In this document: positions 44,456 to 52,663 of the stretch, piece after piece
Layout: each line of letters begins with the position of its first letter
Position numbering within the stretch: the first letter of the stretch is position 1
DNA from: Bradyrhizobium cenepequi
GTDB lineage: Bacteria; Pseudomonadota; Alphaproteobacteria; Rhizobiales; Xanthobacteraceae
DNA: 64,000 nucleotides
Assembly (NCBI RefSeq): GCF_020329485.1
Contig: NZ_JAGKJI010000001.1
Location: 186,001-250,000, forward strand
Direction of reading: 5' to 3'
Notes under the pieces: model-generated
The model's input: only the letters and a program-made list of their open reading frames with translations
The model's database searches: none
Told to the model about the DNA's origin: nothing
Made by a program: the position numbers and the translations under genes

Positions 44456-45397
44456 ATGGCCGTCGACTCCGTCGCCGCCGCAAGACCCTACGTGGCCGCG
44501 CCGCGGCGCGGGCCGGTGACGCGAATTCTCGAGAACGAACACTGGTTCGCTTTCTTCCTGCTGCTGCCGACCGCAGTGCTGCTCGGCCTCTTCATCGCCT
44601 ATCCCTTTGTCAAGGGCGTGCTGCTGGCCGTGACCGACGCCAAGGTCGGCGTGCCCGGAAACTTCGTCGGACTGCAGAATTTCGCAGTGCTGATGAACGA
44701 CAGCATCTTCCGGATCGCAGTCTGGAATACGATCCTCTACACGGTGGTGACGACGATCTTCAAGCTGGCGCTCGGCCTGTGGCTCGCTCTGCTGCTCAAC
44801 CGCCATTTCAGGGGAAAGGCTCTAACCCGCGCCTTCATCCTGTTGCCCTTCATCATCCCGACCGTGCTCTCGACCTTTGCGTGGAAGTGGATGTTCGATC
44901 CGACCTTCAGCGTCATCAACTGGACGCTGTTTCACCTCGGCATTATCCGCACCCGCATCAATTGGCTGGGCGATCCCGGGCTTGCGCTGATCTCGGTGAT
45001 GATCGTCAATATCTGGCGCGGCGTGCCGTTCTACGCGATCAGCCTGCTCGCTGGGTTGCAGACCATCAGCCCGGAGCTGGCCGAGGCGGCCGCGATCGAT
45101 GGAGCGCGGCCCTGGCAGCGCTTCCGCTACATCACCTGGCCGCTGCTGCTGCCGGTCACCATGGTCGTCGTGCTGTTCTCGGTGATCCAGACATTCGCTG
45201 ACTTCCAGCTCGTCTATATCCTGACCGGCGGCGGACCGGCCAACGCCACGCAGCTCTTTGCGACCTATGCCTATCAGATCGGCGTCGGCACGGGTCTGCT
45301 CGGCGAGGGCGCGGCGATCTCGCTCGCCATGTTCCCGGTGCTGCTCATCGTCGTGGTGGTGCAGCTCCTCTATATCCGCCGCGTGGAGACACACTGA
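44456..45397 (+). CDS. Sugar ABC transporter permease (MalF/UgpA-like)
   Basis: 313 aa inner-membrane subunit with six transmembrane segments (first about 33-56). The cytoplasmic EAA loop ELAEAAAIDGARPWQRFRYI, which contacts the ATPase, is intact. Start 44456 follows CGGAGAAC. Its stop overlaps the next start by one base (TGATG at 45395), showing translational coupling with the second permease. Confidence 0.92.
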   Translation: MAVDSVAAARPYVAAPRRGPVTRILENEHWFAFFLLLPTAVLLGLFIAYPFVKGVLLAVTDAKVGVPGNFVGLQNFAVLMNDSIFRIAVWNTILYTVVTTIFKLALGLWLALLLNRHFRGKALTRAFILLPFIIPTVLSTFAWKWMFDPTFSVINWTLFHLGIIRTRINWLGDPGLALISVMIVNIWRGVPFYAISLLAGLQTISPELAEAAAIDGARPWQRFRYITWPLLLPVTMVVVLFSVIQTFADFQLVYILTGGGPANATQLFATYAYQIGVGTGLLGEGAAISLAMFPVLLIVVVVQLLYIRRVETH

Positions 45398-46248
45398 TGA
45401 TAGAGGGCGCGCGCTGGCGACGTTGGATCTTCTTCAATCTCCCGCTCGCACTGTTCGTGATCGGGCTGCTCTTCCCGTTCTATTGGATGATGGTGACGAC
45501 GGTGCGGCCGGACGCCGAGCTCTATCGTCCCTGGATGGCGCCGAACTACACGCCGTTCTGGACGCTCAATCCCACCCTTGACCATATCCGCTACCTCCTG
45601 AACAAGACGCTGTTCAACAGGTGGATGCTGAACACCTTCTTCATCTCGGTGCTGGCCACGGTGATCTCGCTTTTCTGCGGGCTCCTCGCCGGCTACGCGC
45701 TCTCCCGGCTCAAATTTCCGTTCGCCGGCAGCCTCGGCACCGGAATCTTCATCACCTATCTCGTGCCGCAGACGCTGCTGTTCATTCCGCTCGCCGATAT
45801 CATTCGCAACTTCCGCCTCGGCGATACGCCCTGGGCGCTCGTTCTCACATATCCCACTTTCCTCATCCCGTTCTGCACCTGGCTGCTGATGGGCTACTTC
45901 AAGGCGATCCCGCGCGAGCTCGAGGAGTGCGCGCGCATCGACGGCGCGACGCGGTGGCAGGCGATGGTCTACATCGTCTTCCCGGTCGCGGTGCCGGGCA
46001 TCCTTTCAGCCGGAATCTTCGCCTTCACGCTGTCGTGGAACGAGTTCATCTATGCTCTCGTCTTCCTGTCCTCGCCGGAGCAGAAGACGGTCTCCGTCGG
46101 CATCACCTCGGAGCTTGTCCGCGGCGATGTGTTCTACTGGGGCTCGCTGATGGCCGGCGCGCTTCTCGGTTCGGTACCGGTAGCGCTGATCTATTCTTTC
46201 TTCGTCGAGTACTACGTCGCCGGCATCACCGGGTCGGTCAAAGGGTGA
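45397..46248 (+). CDS. Sugar ABC transporter permease (MalG/UgpE-like)
   Basis: 283 aa, six transmembrane segments. The conserved EAA loop ELEECARIDGATRWQAMVYI is present and the C-terminus ends with a hydrophobic segment FVEYYVAGITGSVKG. Coupled by one-base overlap with the preceding permease and 33 bp before the ATPase gene. Forms the translocation channel with MalF-like partner. Confidence 0.92.
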   Translation: MIEGARWRRWIFFNLPLALFVIGLLFPFYWMMVTTVRPDAELYRPWMAPNYTPFWTLNPTLDHIRYLLNKTLFNRWMLNTFFISVLATVISLFCGLLAGYALSRLKFPFAGSLGTGIFITYLVPQTLLFIPLADIIRNFRLGDTPWALVLTYPTFLIPFCTWLLMGYFKAIPRELEECARIDGATRWQAMVYIVFPVAVPGILSAGIFAFTLSWNEFIYALVFLSSPEQKTVSVGITSELVRGDVFYWGSLMAGALLGSVPVALIYSFFVEYYVAGITGSVKG

Positions 46249-46281
46249 CGCATATCCGAAGGGTGAGCCAAAGGGTGAGCT

Positions 46282-47373
46282 ATGGCTCGGGTCATCATAC
46301 GGGACTTGAACAAGAAGTTTGACGCCGTCCATGCCGTCAAGGACGTGAATCTCGAGATTCACGACAAGGAGTTCGTGGTGCTTGTCGGTCCCTCCGGCTG
46401 CGGCAAGACGACGACGCTCCGCATGGTGGCCGGACTCGAAACGATCACGTCGGGCGACATCCTGATCGGTGACCGGGTCGTCAACGAGTTGCCGCCGATG
46501 GACCGCGACATCGCCATGGTGTTCCAGAACTACGCGCTTTACCCGCACATGAGCGTCTACGACAACATGGCCTTCGGCCTGAAGATGCGCGGGTTCGATC
46601 GCAGCGAGATCGCCAGCCGCGTGAAGGCGGCGGCCGAAATCCTCGGCATCGAGGAACAGCTGAAGCGCAAGCCGCGGCAGCTCTCCGGCGGCCAGCGGCA
46701 GCGCGTCGCCCTGGGCCGCGCCATCGTCCGGCATCCACAGGTGTTCCTGTTCGACGAGCCGCTATCGAACCTCGACGCCAAGCTGCGCATCCAGATGCGG
46801 GTGGAGATCAAGAAGATCCACGACCGTCTCGGCACCACCGCAATATACGTCACCCATGACCAGGTCGAAGCGATGACGCTTGGCGATCGCGTGGTCGTCA
46901 TGAAAGATGGCCTCGTTCAGCAGGTGGGCGAGCCGCTCGAACTCTACAACGAGCCCGCCAACCGCTTCGTCGCAGGCTTCATCGGCTCCCCCGCCATGAA
47001 CTTCGCGACGGTGGAAATGGCCGACGCTGACGGCGCCATCTGGGCCCGCCATGAGGGCATCCGCATCAAGCTGCCGGCCGAGCTCGCGGGCCGCCTCCGG
47101 CAGCATGTGGGAGGGAAGGTCACGCTCGGAATCCGGCCGGAAGATCTGCGCCTCGCGTCCGGCAGTGACACGGCGGACTTCAGCTTCGATGCCGTGGTCG
47201 AGGTCATCGAGAAGCTCGGCTCCCAGATTCTCCTGGACGTCAGGGTCGGCCCCAACACGATGGTGGCCGCGGTGGAGCCGACCGTGAAGGCGAAAGTGCA
47301 CGACCGGCTCCGCCTCGCGCTGAACCCCGACCGGCTGTATTTCTTCGACCGTGTGTCGCAAGCGGCAATCTGA
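46282..47373 (+). CDS. Sugar ABC transporter ATP-binding protein (UgpC/MalK-like)
   Basis: 363 aa. Walker A GPSGCGKTTTLR, Q-loop MVFQNYALYPHM, signature LSGGQRQRVALGRA, Walker B FLFDEPLSNLDAKLR and H-loop VTHDQVEAMTLGDR. Residues 240-363 make the regulatory OB-type TOBE domain typical of MalK/UgpC. The last 123 codons are nearly duplicated at 60292-60663. Its stop overlaps the ATG of the cytochrome c gene by one base. Confidence 0.93.
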   Translation: MARVIIRDLNKKFDAVHAVKDVNLEIHDKEFVVLVGPSGCGKTTTLRMVAGLETITSGDILIGDRVVNELPPMDRDIAMVFQNYALYPHMSVYDNMAFGLKMRGFDRSEIASRVKAAAEILGIEEQLKRKPRQLSGGQRQRVALGRAIVRHPQVFLFDEPLSNLDAKLRIQMRVEIKKIHDRLGTTAIYVTHDQVEAMTLGDRVVVMKDGLVQQVGEPLELYNEPANRFVAGFIGSPAMNFATVEMADADGAIWARHEGIRIKLPAELAGRLRQHVGGKVTLGIRPEDLRLASGSDTADFSFDAVVEVIEKLGSQILLDVRVGPNTMVAAVEPTVKAKVHDRLRLALNPDRLYFFDRVSQAAI

Positions 47374-48281
47374 TGTTTCGTAGCCTGCCGCGTTCGAGGG
47401 ATGCTTCGGATATGCCCCCAACGATGATCGGGCTTGCTGTCATGGTAGCTTTCTCGTTGGTTGCCTTCACAATGCCAACATCGGTCTGGGCAGCCGGTCC
47501 GACGTTGACGGTGTCAGCTGATGGCAGCGTGCAGACCTTCGATCGGGACGCCCTGCTTGCCCGCCCGGATGTCGTCGAAATCACCACGTCGCGTGATGTC
47601 GCATATCGCAACGCTCGGACGTATCGGGCCGTGCCGCTCGCGAAGTTATTTGAAGGAATTGGCATTCCGCCCGATGCGGTGGTGGAAGCGGTAGCGCAAG
47701 ACGGCTTCGTGACCCAACTTCCTCGCGATCTGGTCTATGCCAACAACGGCATCATCGGGTACTTGGCAATCGAACTCGGCGACAGACCGTGGCCGCCAAT
47801 GCCGGGCAAGGACAAGAGCGCAGGCCCCTTCTATATCGTATGGGTCGGCCATCAAGCGTCATCCGTCCCAACCATGAAGTGGCCGTACCAGGTTGTAAGT
47901 TTGTCGGTGCAGGACGCGCCGGCCAGGCGATGGCCCTCGCTCGCAGTTGATTCCAGGCTCCCCGCACTTCATCCGGCGCGAGACGGCCAGATCATTTTCA
48001 TGAACAAATGCTTCACATGCCACGCGCTGAACCGGGCAGGACCGGCGTCTGTTGGCCCCGATCTGAATCTGCCGATGAACCCGACGGAGTATTTCACCGA
48101 CGCCGGTTTGCGCGCGTTGATCCGAGATCCGCGCTCAGTCCGGGTGTGGCCCGAGCAGCGGATGCCCAGCTTTTCCGAAGAGGACCTGAGCGACGAGGAA
48201 ATCGCGCTGATATTGGCGTATTTGAAGCACATGGCGGACAAAAAGAGCCAGGCCAACGAGCGCGGAGGCAGCAAACAGTAA
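47373..48281 (+). CDS. Secreted cytochrome c with sulfite-oxidase-like N-terminal domain
   Basis: 302 aa. Signal peptide to about residue 41 (SVWA/AGP). Residues 45-180 resemble the molybdopterin-binding-type domain of sulfite oxidase-like proteins without a visible cofactor Cys (RTYRAVPLAKLFEGIGIP, GPFYIVWVGH, MKWPYQVVSLSV). Residues 200-290 are a class I cytochrome c: heme site C213-F-T-C216-H217 and probable sixth ligand Met264 in RMPSFSE. It transfers electrons in the periplasm. The first base overlaps the preceding stop, so it is translationally coupled to the sugar importer; ATG 47412 is an alternative start with GAGGG upstream. Confidence 0.8.
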   Translation: MFRSLPRSRDASDMPPTMIGLAVMVAFSLVAFTMPTSVWAAGPTLTVSADGSVQTFDRDALLARPDVVEITTSRDVAYRNARTYRAVPLAKLFEGIGIPPDAVVEAVAQDGFVTQLPRDLVYANNGIIGYLAIELGDRPWPPMPGKDKSAGPFYIVWVGHQASSVPTMKWPYQVVSLSVQDAPARRWPSLAVDSRLPALHPARDGQIIFMNKCFTCHALNRAGPASVGPDLNLPMNPTEYFTDAGLRALIRDPRSVRVWPEQRMPSFSEEDLSDEEIALILAYLKHMADKKSQANERGGSKQ

Positions 48282-48397
48282 GCAAATCGAAAGCCGCCGA
48301 ACTGCGCCGCCGGCTCGACATCCGTGAGCCGGCCTGACCCAAAGGGGTCCTCAGCCACAAGCCAGCATCACGGTGCGCGCTTGTATCCCGGCGTTAT

Positions 48398-48670
48398 TCA
48401 GTCCCACCTCGGGATGTATTCCTCTTGATTTCCATAGCGTATCACCGGCGCTACGGGCGGGCCGTAGGGATCGACCCGGTCGTCCTCAGGGCGATAGCGA
48501 TATCGTGGAACGATATAATAATCCCAGTAAGGAATTGTCCTGACCACGGGCACCCTGATGATCGGCCTCTCCCGAACGACTCTGGCCTGCTGCGCATGGG
48601 CTGCGGCACCAAACGTCCCCAGACTACACAGCACCACGGCCATTCCGAGAGCTACGGTCATTATCCTCAT
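48398..48670 (-). CDS. Small secreted hypothetical protein
   Basis: 90 aa. Signal peptide ends AAHA/QQA (about residue 27). The mature tail is rich in Arg, Tyr and Pro (RPIIRVPVVRTIPYWDYYIV, PRYRYRPEDDRVDPYGPP). Start 48670 has GGAGGT upstream; the upstream in-frame ATG at 48709 lacks one. Similar small basic proteins occur in Bradyrhizobium. No function known. Confidence 0.7.
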   Translation of the reverse strand: MRIMTVALGMAVVLCSLGTFGAAAHAQQARVVRERPIIRVPVVRTIPYWDYYIVPRYRYRPEDDRVDPYGPPVAPVIRYGNQEEYIPRWD

Positions 48671-48815
48671 GCGTCGACCTCCTTGCCACAGAGGCAAACT
48701 AACGAGCACCTCTTCATGATTGTTCCAGCTCCGCCTCGCTTAAAGGCGACGGTGGGGGACGCCGGAATCGCGGCGCTTGATTGCTGGCGCCGTCGGTAAT
48801 CGCCCTCGCCGGCAG

Positions 48816-50033
48816 TCAGGGTCGTTCGGCATGATCGTTCTTGCGGAACGGGTTGCGCAGCAGCGGGATGAAGCCGATGAGCCAGACCAGAAATGCGCAG
48901 GACCAGAGAGCCGCGCTCAGGGTATAGTGAACGCCGATCAGCGATGTTCCCACACCGATTTCCGGCAGCACCCGGGTGGCTGCGGCAGCGACCATGAGGA
49001 TGATGGCCAGATGCGCCTGCCACGGCAATTCGAGGGAGCGCCCGGTGTGGCGCAGCCCGGCAATGACGAACACGCTCAACACCGCGAGCCCCAGGCTGCC
49101 GACCGACAGCATGTGCAAGCCCGAGTTTACCGAGAGAGGCGCGCCGAGCCCTGCAAGGCCAATCAACAGAAAGCCGACGCCACCGAACAGATTGGCGCCA
49201 GCCAGCGCAAGCACATGCGTCCGGAAGACGGCGGGTCCGATGAACCATTCTGCGAGGCGATCGAAAAACGCGGCCGCCACGGCGAGCGCCAGATAGGCGG
49301 GCACCAATGACGTCGGCGCGACAAGTGCGGCCACCGCATAGACCGCCACGAGCCCGGCGGTGAGATTTTGGCGGCCGGGGTGCGGCCGATACGGCGTGGT
49401 CTCGCCGCTCGGATCGAGCGCAAGATTAATGACCACGATGTTGATGCGCGCGAGCGCAAGCGAGAACAGGACAAGGAAGACCATCAGCGCCGACGACAAG
49501 AGCCGGCCGGCGAGACCGTCGAGGCCCGCCAGCCAGGCCAGGCGGATGCCGAGCTCCAAGAGCCAGAACAGTGCGACCCAGCAGGCAAAGGACGTGTGCC
49601 GCGTACTGCCGCGTTCGATCAGCGCGCTCACAACGTACCAGAGCAGCAGGCCGAGAAACGCAAGGTCGCCGACCGCCGCGATGCCGATGAGCGCATCGGG
49701 CCCGACCAGGCCGATGATCCGTGCCGGTAGCCACAGGAAGAGGAGCGCGAGGAGCGAGCGGCCCTGGCGCGGACGCGTATTGGTCCATTCGGGAACCGCC
49801 GAGGCGAGGAAGCCTGCAAGCGCAGCGCCGTAGGTCCCGAAGATCATCTCATGTGCATGCCACTGGCTCGCGGGAACAATCGGCGCGAAAGGCTGGTCGA
49901 ACGCAAAGACGACGACCCAGAGCAGCGGCAGCAGGACGGCATGAATCGCTGCGACCGGAAAGAACAGCCGCAGCCCCTCGACAAGCCAAGGGCTTGTCGT
50001 GTCGCGGCCGGCGGGAGCGCAGGCTCGCGTCAC
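48816..50033 (-). CDS. NnrS family heme-copper membrane protein
   Basis: 405 aa with about twelve hydrophobic segments. NnrS-type marks: FFPVAAIHAVLLPLLW, QWHAHEMIFGTYGAALAGFL (conserved His pair), LSVNSGLHMLSVGSLGL and ITVHYTL-like VGVHYTLSAALWS. Known NnrS proteins bind heme and copper, appear in nitric-oxide-regulated operons and guard against NO. GTG 50033 overlaps the ATPase stop by four bases (GTGA), deciding the start; GGGAG lies upstream. Last gene of the TonB-ABC operon. Confidence 0.88.
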   Translation of the reverse strand: MTRACAPAGRDTTSPWLVEGLRLFFPVAAIHAVLLPLLWVVVFAFDQPFAPIVPASQWHAHEMIFGTYGAALAGFLASAVPEWTNTRPRQGRSLLALLFLWLPARIIGLVGPDALIGIAAVGDLAFLGLLLWYVVSALIERGSTRHTSFACWVALFWLLELGIRLAWLAGLDGLAGRLLSSALMVFLVLFSLALARINIVVINLALDPSGETTPYRPHPGRQNLTAGLVAVYAVAALVAPTSLVPAYLALAVAAAFFDRLAEWFIGPAVFRTHVLALAGANLFGGVGFLLIGLAGLGAPLSVNSGLHMLSVGSLGLAVLSVFVIAGLRHTGRSLELPWQAHLAIILMVAAAATRVLPEIGVGTSLIGVHYTLSAALWSCAFLVWLIGFIPLLRNPFRKNDHAERP

Positions 50034-50773
50034 GATGCATGCTCCCGCGCGCCGTCGAACAGCTCGTGAAATGCCGGATCGCGCGACCACGTTTCGACGA
50101 TATCGAACACCTCGCGATCAGTTCTTGTCCCGGGGGTGCCGTCGATTGATCGATCCGTCGCGAAGCCTTCTCCGTTGCCCGAAAGTGCGACGAGACGATG
50201 CGCGACACGCACGGCTTCCGCCAGATCATGGGTGACGAACAGCGCGGAGAAATGATCGCGCGCGGCGGCTTCGATGACGAGGTCCTGGAGCACGCGCTTC
50301 AATCCGACGTCGACGGCCGCGAACGGTTCATCGAAAAAGACGATGTCGGGATCGACAGCCAACCCGCGCGCGACCGCCACGCGCTGACGCATCCCGCCGG
50401 ACAGTTCTGCCGGATATTTGTCGAGGTCGCGCGCGTTCAAGCCGACTTCTGCGGCGCGCCGTTCGACCGCCTTCGCGCGCAGCTCCTTTTCCACTCCGAC
50501 CGAGCGCAGGCCGTAGGCAATGTTGTCGCGCGCGGTCATCCACGGCAGCAGTCGCGGCTCCTGAAACACGACCGCGTGCCGCCGATACTTGCGGTGCAGC
50601 CGCCCCTGCGACGGTTCGATCAGGCCCGCCGCGATCTGCAGCAGTGTCGTCTTACCGCAGCCTGAAGGTCCGACCAAGGCGATTACCTGGCCGCTGTCGA
50701 TCGACAGATCGATCTTTTCAAACACCTGGCGGCCCAGAAAGGCATGGCCGATCGCTTGGAGACGGAGCTTCAT
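50030..50773 (-). CDS. NMT1-type ABC transporter ATP-binding protein
   Basis: 247 aa. Walker A GPSGCGKTTLLQ, Q-loop VVFQEPRLLPWM, signature LSGGMRQRVAVARG, Walker B DIVFFDEPFAAVD and H-loop FVTHDLAEAV. This is the nitrate/sulfonate/taurine (NrtCD/SsuB) subfamily. The start ATGA overlaps the permease stop (50770-50773) and its stop overlaps the nnrS start, so the run of genes is translated in a chain. Confidence 0.92.
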   Translation of the reverse strand: MKLRLQAIGHAFLGRQVFEKIDLSIDSGQVIALVGPSGCGKTTLLQIAAGLIEPSQGRLHRKYRRHAVVFQEPRLLPWMTARDNIAYGLRSVGVEKELRAKAVERRAAEVGLNARDLDKYPAELSGGMRQRVAVARGLAVDPDIVFFDEPFAAVDVGLKRVLQDLVIEAAARDHFSALFVTHDLAEAVRVAHRLVALSGNGEGFATDRSIDGTPGTRTDREVFDIVETWSRDPAFHELFDGAREHAS

Positions 50774-51588
50774 CGCTTCACGCCCCAAGGCAGGCCGGCC
50801 TCGCGCCAGCGTCCCAGCCAGTCGCGTAGCGGGTGGATGAGCAGGTATTCGGTGGCCAGGACACAGGCGACGACGGCCACGATCAGCGCCATGACCCGCG
50901 GAATGTCGAACAATGCCCGCGCCGTCGCAAGCTCGCCACCGATGCCTCCCGAATTGGAGAGAAGCTCGGCCATCACCGTCACCTTCCAGGCGGTGCCCGC
51001 CGTGGTGGTCCACGCCGGAAAGAGATAGGAGACCAGGTGCGGCGCCGTGACGGTCCGGAAGCGCATCCATGCGCTCGCGCCGAAGGACCGCGCCATGGCA
51101 TCGAGCGCACGGTCCCGTGTCACGACTCCTTCGAGACCGCCTGCAAAGGAGATCGGCAGGCCCGCGACGACCACGGTCATGATGGCGGACCCTCCGGTTG
51201 ATCCAAACCAGACGAGCGCCAGCACGATCCAGGCGATCGGCGGGACACCGAGCACAACGGTGATGATGGGACGCATGAGCCGCATTGCGGCGAACGAGTA
51301 GCCCGCGATGGCGCCGGCGATCGTGCCGAACCCGACGGCCAGGACGAAGCCGGCAGCGGACCGCTTTGCTGTTTCCTTTGCGGCCTCGGCAAAGGTCGGC
51401 TCCCGGATCAGAGCGGCCAGTGCCTCCAGCGCTTCGAGCGGTGATGGCAGAATGAACGAACCATAGAACTCATGGCCGGCCTGCCAGGCTGCCGTCAGAC
51501 AGCACAGGCCGGCCGCGCCTGCCCATGCCGACCAGATCGTGCGGCCGAGCCAGCCGAGGAAAACCAGACCTGGTGCGACCTCTCTCAC
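50770..51588 (-). CDS. NMT1-type ABC transporter permease
   Basis: 272 aa from GTG 51588. Five to six transmembrane segments with the cytoplasmic loop ALDAMARSFGASAWMRFRTV of the SsuC/TauC family (EAA-like). It partners the ATPase and the NMT1 binding protein. GTG overlaps the preceding stop as GTGA; the stop overlaps the ATPase start as ATGA. Confidence 0.9.
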   Translation of the reverse strand: MREVAPGLVFLGWLGRTIWSAWAGAAGLCCLTAAWQAGHEFYGSFILPSPLEALEALAALIREPTFAEAAKETAKRSAAGFVLAVGFGTIAGAIAGYSFAAMRLMRPIITVVLGVPPIAWIVLALVWFGSTGGSAIMTVVVAGLPISFAGGLEGVVTRDRALDAMARSFGASAWMRFRTVTAPHLVSYLFPAWTTTAGTAWKVTVMAELLSNSGGIGGELATARALFDIPRVMALIVAVVACVLATEYLLIHPLRDWLGRWREAGLPWGVKR

Positions 51589-52556
51589 AATGCGTAGAAC
51601 GCGTCGCTGGGCAGCTTGCCGCCGATAATCCGGGGATCATCCTCGGCCAGCAGCGAGAAAAACGACTCCAGGTCGGAGCGAACTGAGGATGCCGGCAGCG
51701 CGATCAGATTGCTGTACGGGACCGCCTCCGCGACGACGGGGCTCATCACACCGAATTGAGCCACCGAGGCCAGCGAAGCGCGCAACGGATTGTTCACGAC
51801 GAAATTCACGGTCGCCTGCAAGGCGTCTTGAAGCGTCTTCAGTCCGTGCTGCCCGATCCGGTCGACGAAGCCGCGGGTGACGGCAAGACCGGCCTGCGGA
51901 ATGAAGCCGCTGCCACCGATTGTCCGCGACCATTCCTTCTGGCAGTCGATCGCCCGCGCAAGATGCGTCAGGCCAAGCTTTGCGCGCAGGATCGCGGCGG
52001 TCGCAGCCGGTTCCGCCAGAAGCGCTGCGTCGACCCTGCCTGCGAGCAGCATCTGCATCGCTTCCGGCGGCGTGCCGCCATAGTCGAACTTGACGTCCTT
52101 CTGGGGATTGAGCCCGGCTCTTGCCAACAGGCGCTGCAGGACGAAATCCGGCATGTCGCTGCGAAACGGCACGGCGATCGTCTTGCCGCGGAGATCCTCG
52201 ATGCCCATGATCTTCTCGCCTGCCACGACGTAGAGCAGGCCGCGCGTCATGATGTTGAGAAGACGAACATCGAGACCTCGATTATGGAGGTTCGCGGCCA
52301 CATTGGTGGGAACGATTACGGCCTCCATCGTGCCCGAACTCAGGCCGGCACGCATCTCGTCCGGCGTACGCCATATCTTGAATGCGGCCGACGCGTCGAT
52401 CTCCTTGAGAGCACCACTCGCAACGGCATGCGCGAGCACAATCGAGGGCGCGGCCGGCGGCCCCCAGAAGGTCAGCGGCCCTGCGGCGATGGCCAGGCCC
52501 GGCCGCGGGATGACGGCCGCGCCGGCGGCAGCAAGAAAGGTGCGGCGGGTGAGCAT
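51585..52556 (-). CDS. NMT1/SsuA-like substrate-binding protein with Tat leader
   Basis: 323 aa. Tat-type leader TRRTFLAAAGAAVI (3-16), then PLTFWGPPAAPSIVLAHAVA, EAVIVPTNVAANLHNRGLD and VAGEKIMGIEDLRGKTIAVPF, which match NMT1-like binding proteins. AGGAAGG lies eight bases before ATG 52556. An alternative start at 52574 exactly overlaps the stop of the 25-codon ORF (ATGA), so both starts are possible. Ligand unknown: the TonB receptor and NnrS in the operon suggest a scarce molecule crossing the outer membrane. Confidence 0.85.
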   Translation of the reverse strand: MLTRRTFLAAAGAAVIPRPGLAIAAGPLTFWGPPAAPSIVLAHAVASGALKEIDASAAFKIWRTPDEMRAGLSSGTMEAVIVPTNVAANLHNRGLDVRLLNIMTRGLLYVVAGEKIMGIEDLRGKTIAVPFRSDMPDFVLQRLLARAGLNPQKDVKFDYGGTPPEAMQMLLAGRVDAALLAEPAATAAILRAKLGLTHLARAIDCQKEWSRTIGGSGFIPQAGLAVTRGFVDRIGQHGLKTLQDALQATVNFVVNNPLRASLASVAQFGVMSPVVAEAVPYSNLIALPASSVRSDLESFFSLLAEDDPRIIGGKLPSDAFYAL

Positions 52557-52570
52557 GGTGGTAGCCTTCC

Positions 52571-52648
52571 TCATTGCAGTGCGGGCGCGTCGGCCGTATG
52601 GATTGCCTGCCCCCGGCCAGGACCGGCGCTGTCGACATCGACCGCCAT
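52571..52648 (-). CDS. 25-codon small ORF between TonB receptor and binding protein
   Basis: 25 aa, reading MAVDVDSAGPGRGQAIHTAD then APALQ. ATG 52648 has a strong ribosome site, GAGGAGGACGC, in the 15-bp gap after the TonB receptor stop. Its TGA (52573-52571) overlaps the ATG at 52574 of the binding protein as ATGA. The peptide is Ala/Asp/Gly-rich, with no Cys, no signal peptide and no transmembrane stretch. It might be a real peptide, a translational coupler or a leader. No family recognised. Confidence 0.55.
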   Translation of the reverse strand: MAVDVDSAGPGRGQAIHTADAPALQ

Positions 52649-52663
52649 GCGTCCTCCTCTCGT

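Noticed and set aside
45258..46322. Plus-strand frames out of register over the two sugar permeases
   Set aside because: Shadows of the permease genes, which have EAA loops and proper membrane segments in the chosen frames.
52571..52648. Methanobactin precursor as an explanation for the 25-codon ORF
   Set aside because: TonB neighbour and size fit, but there is no Cys, which the methanobactin core needs, and no MbnB/MbnC-like genes.
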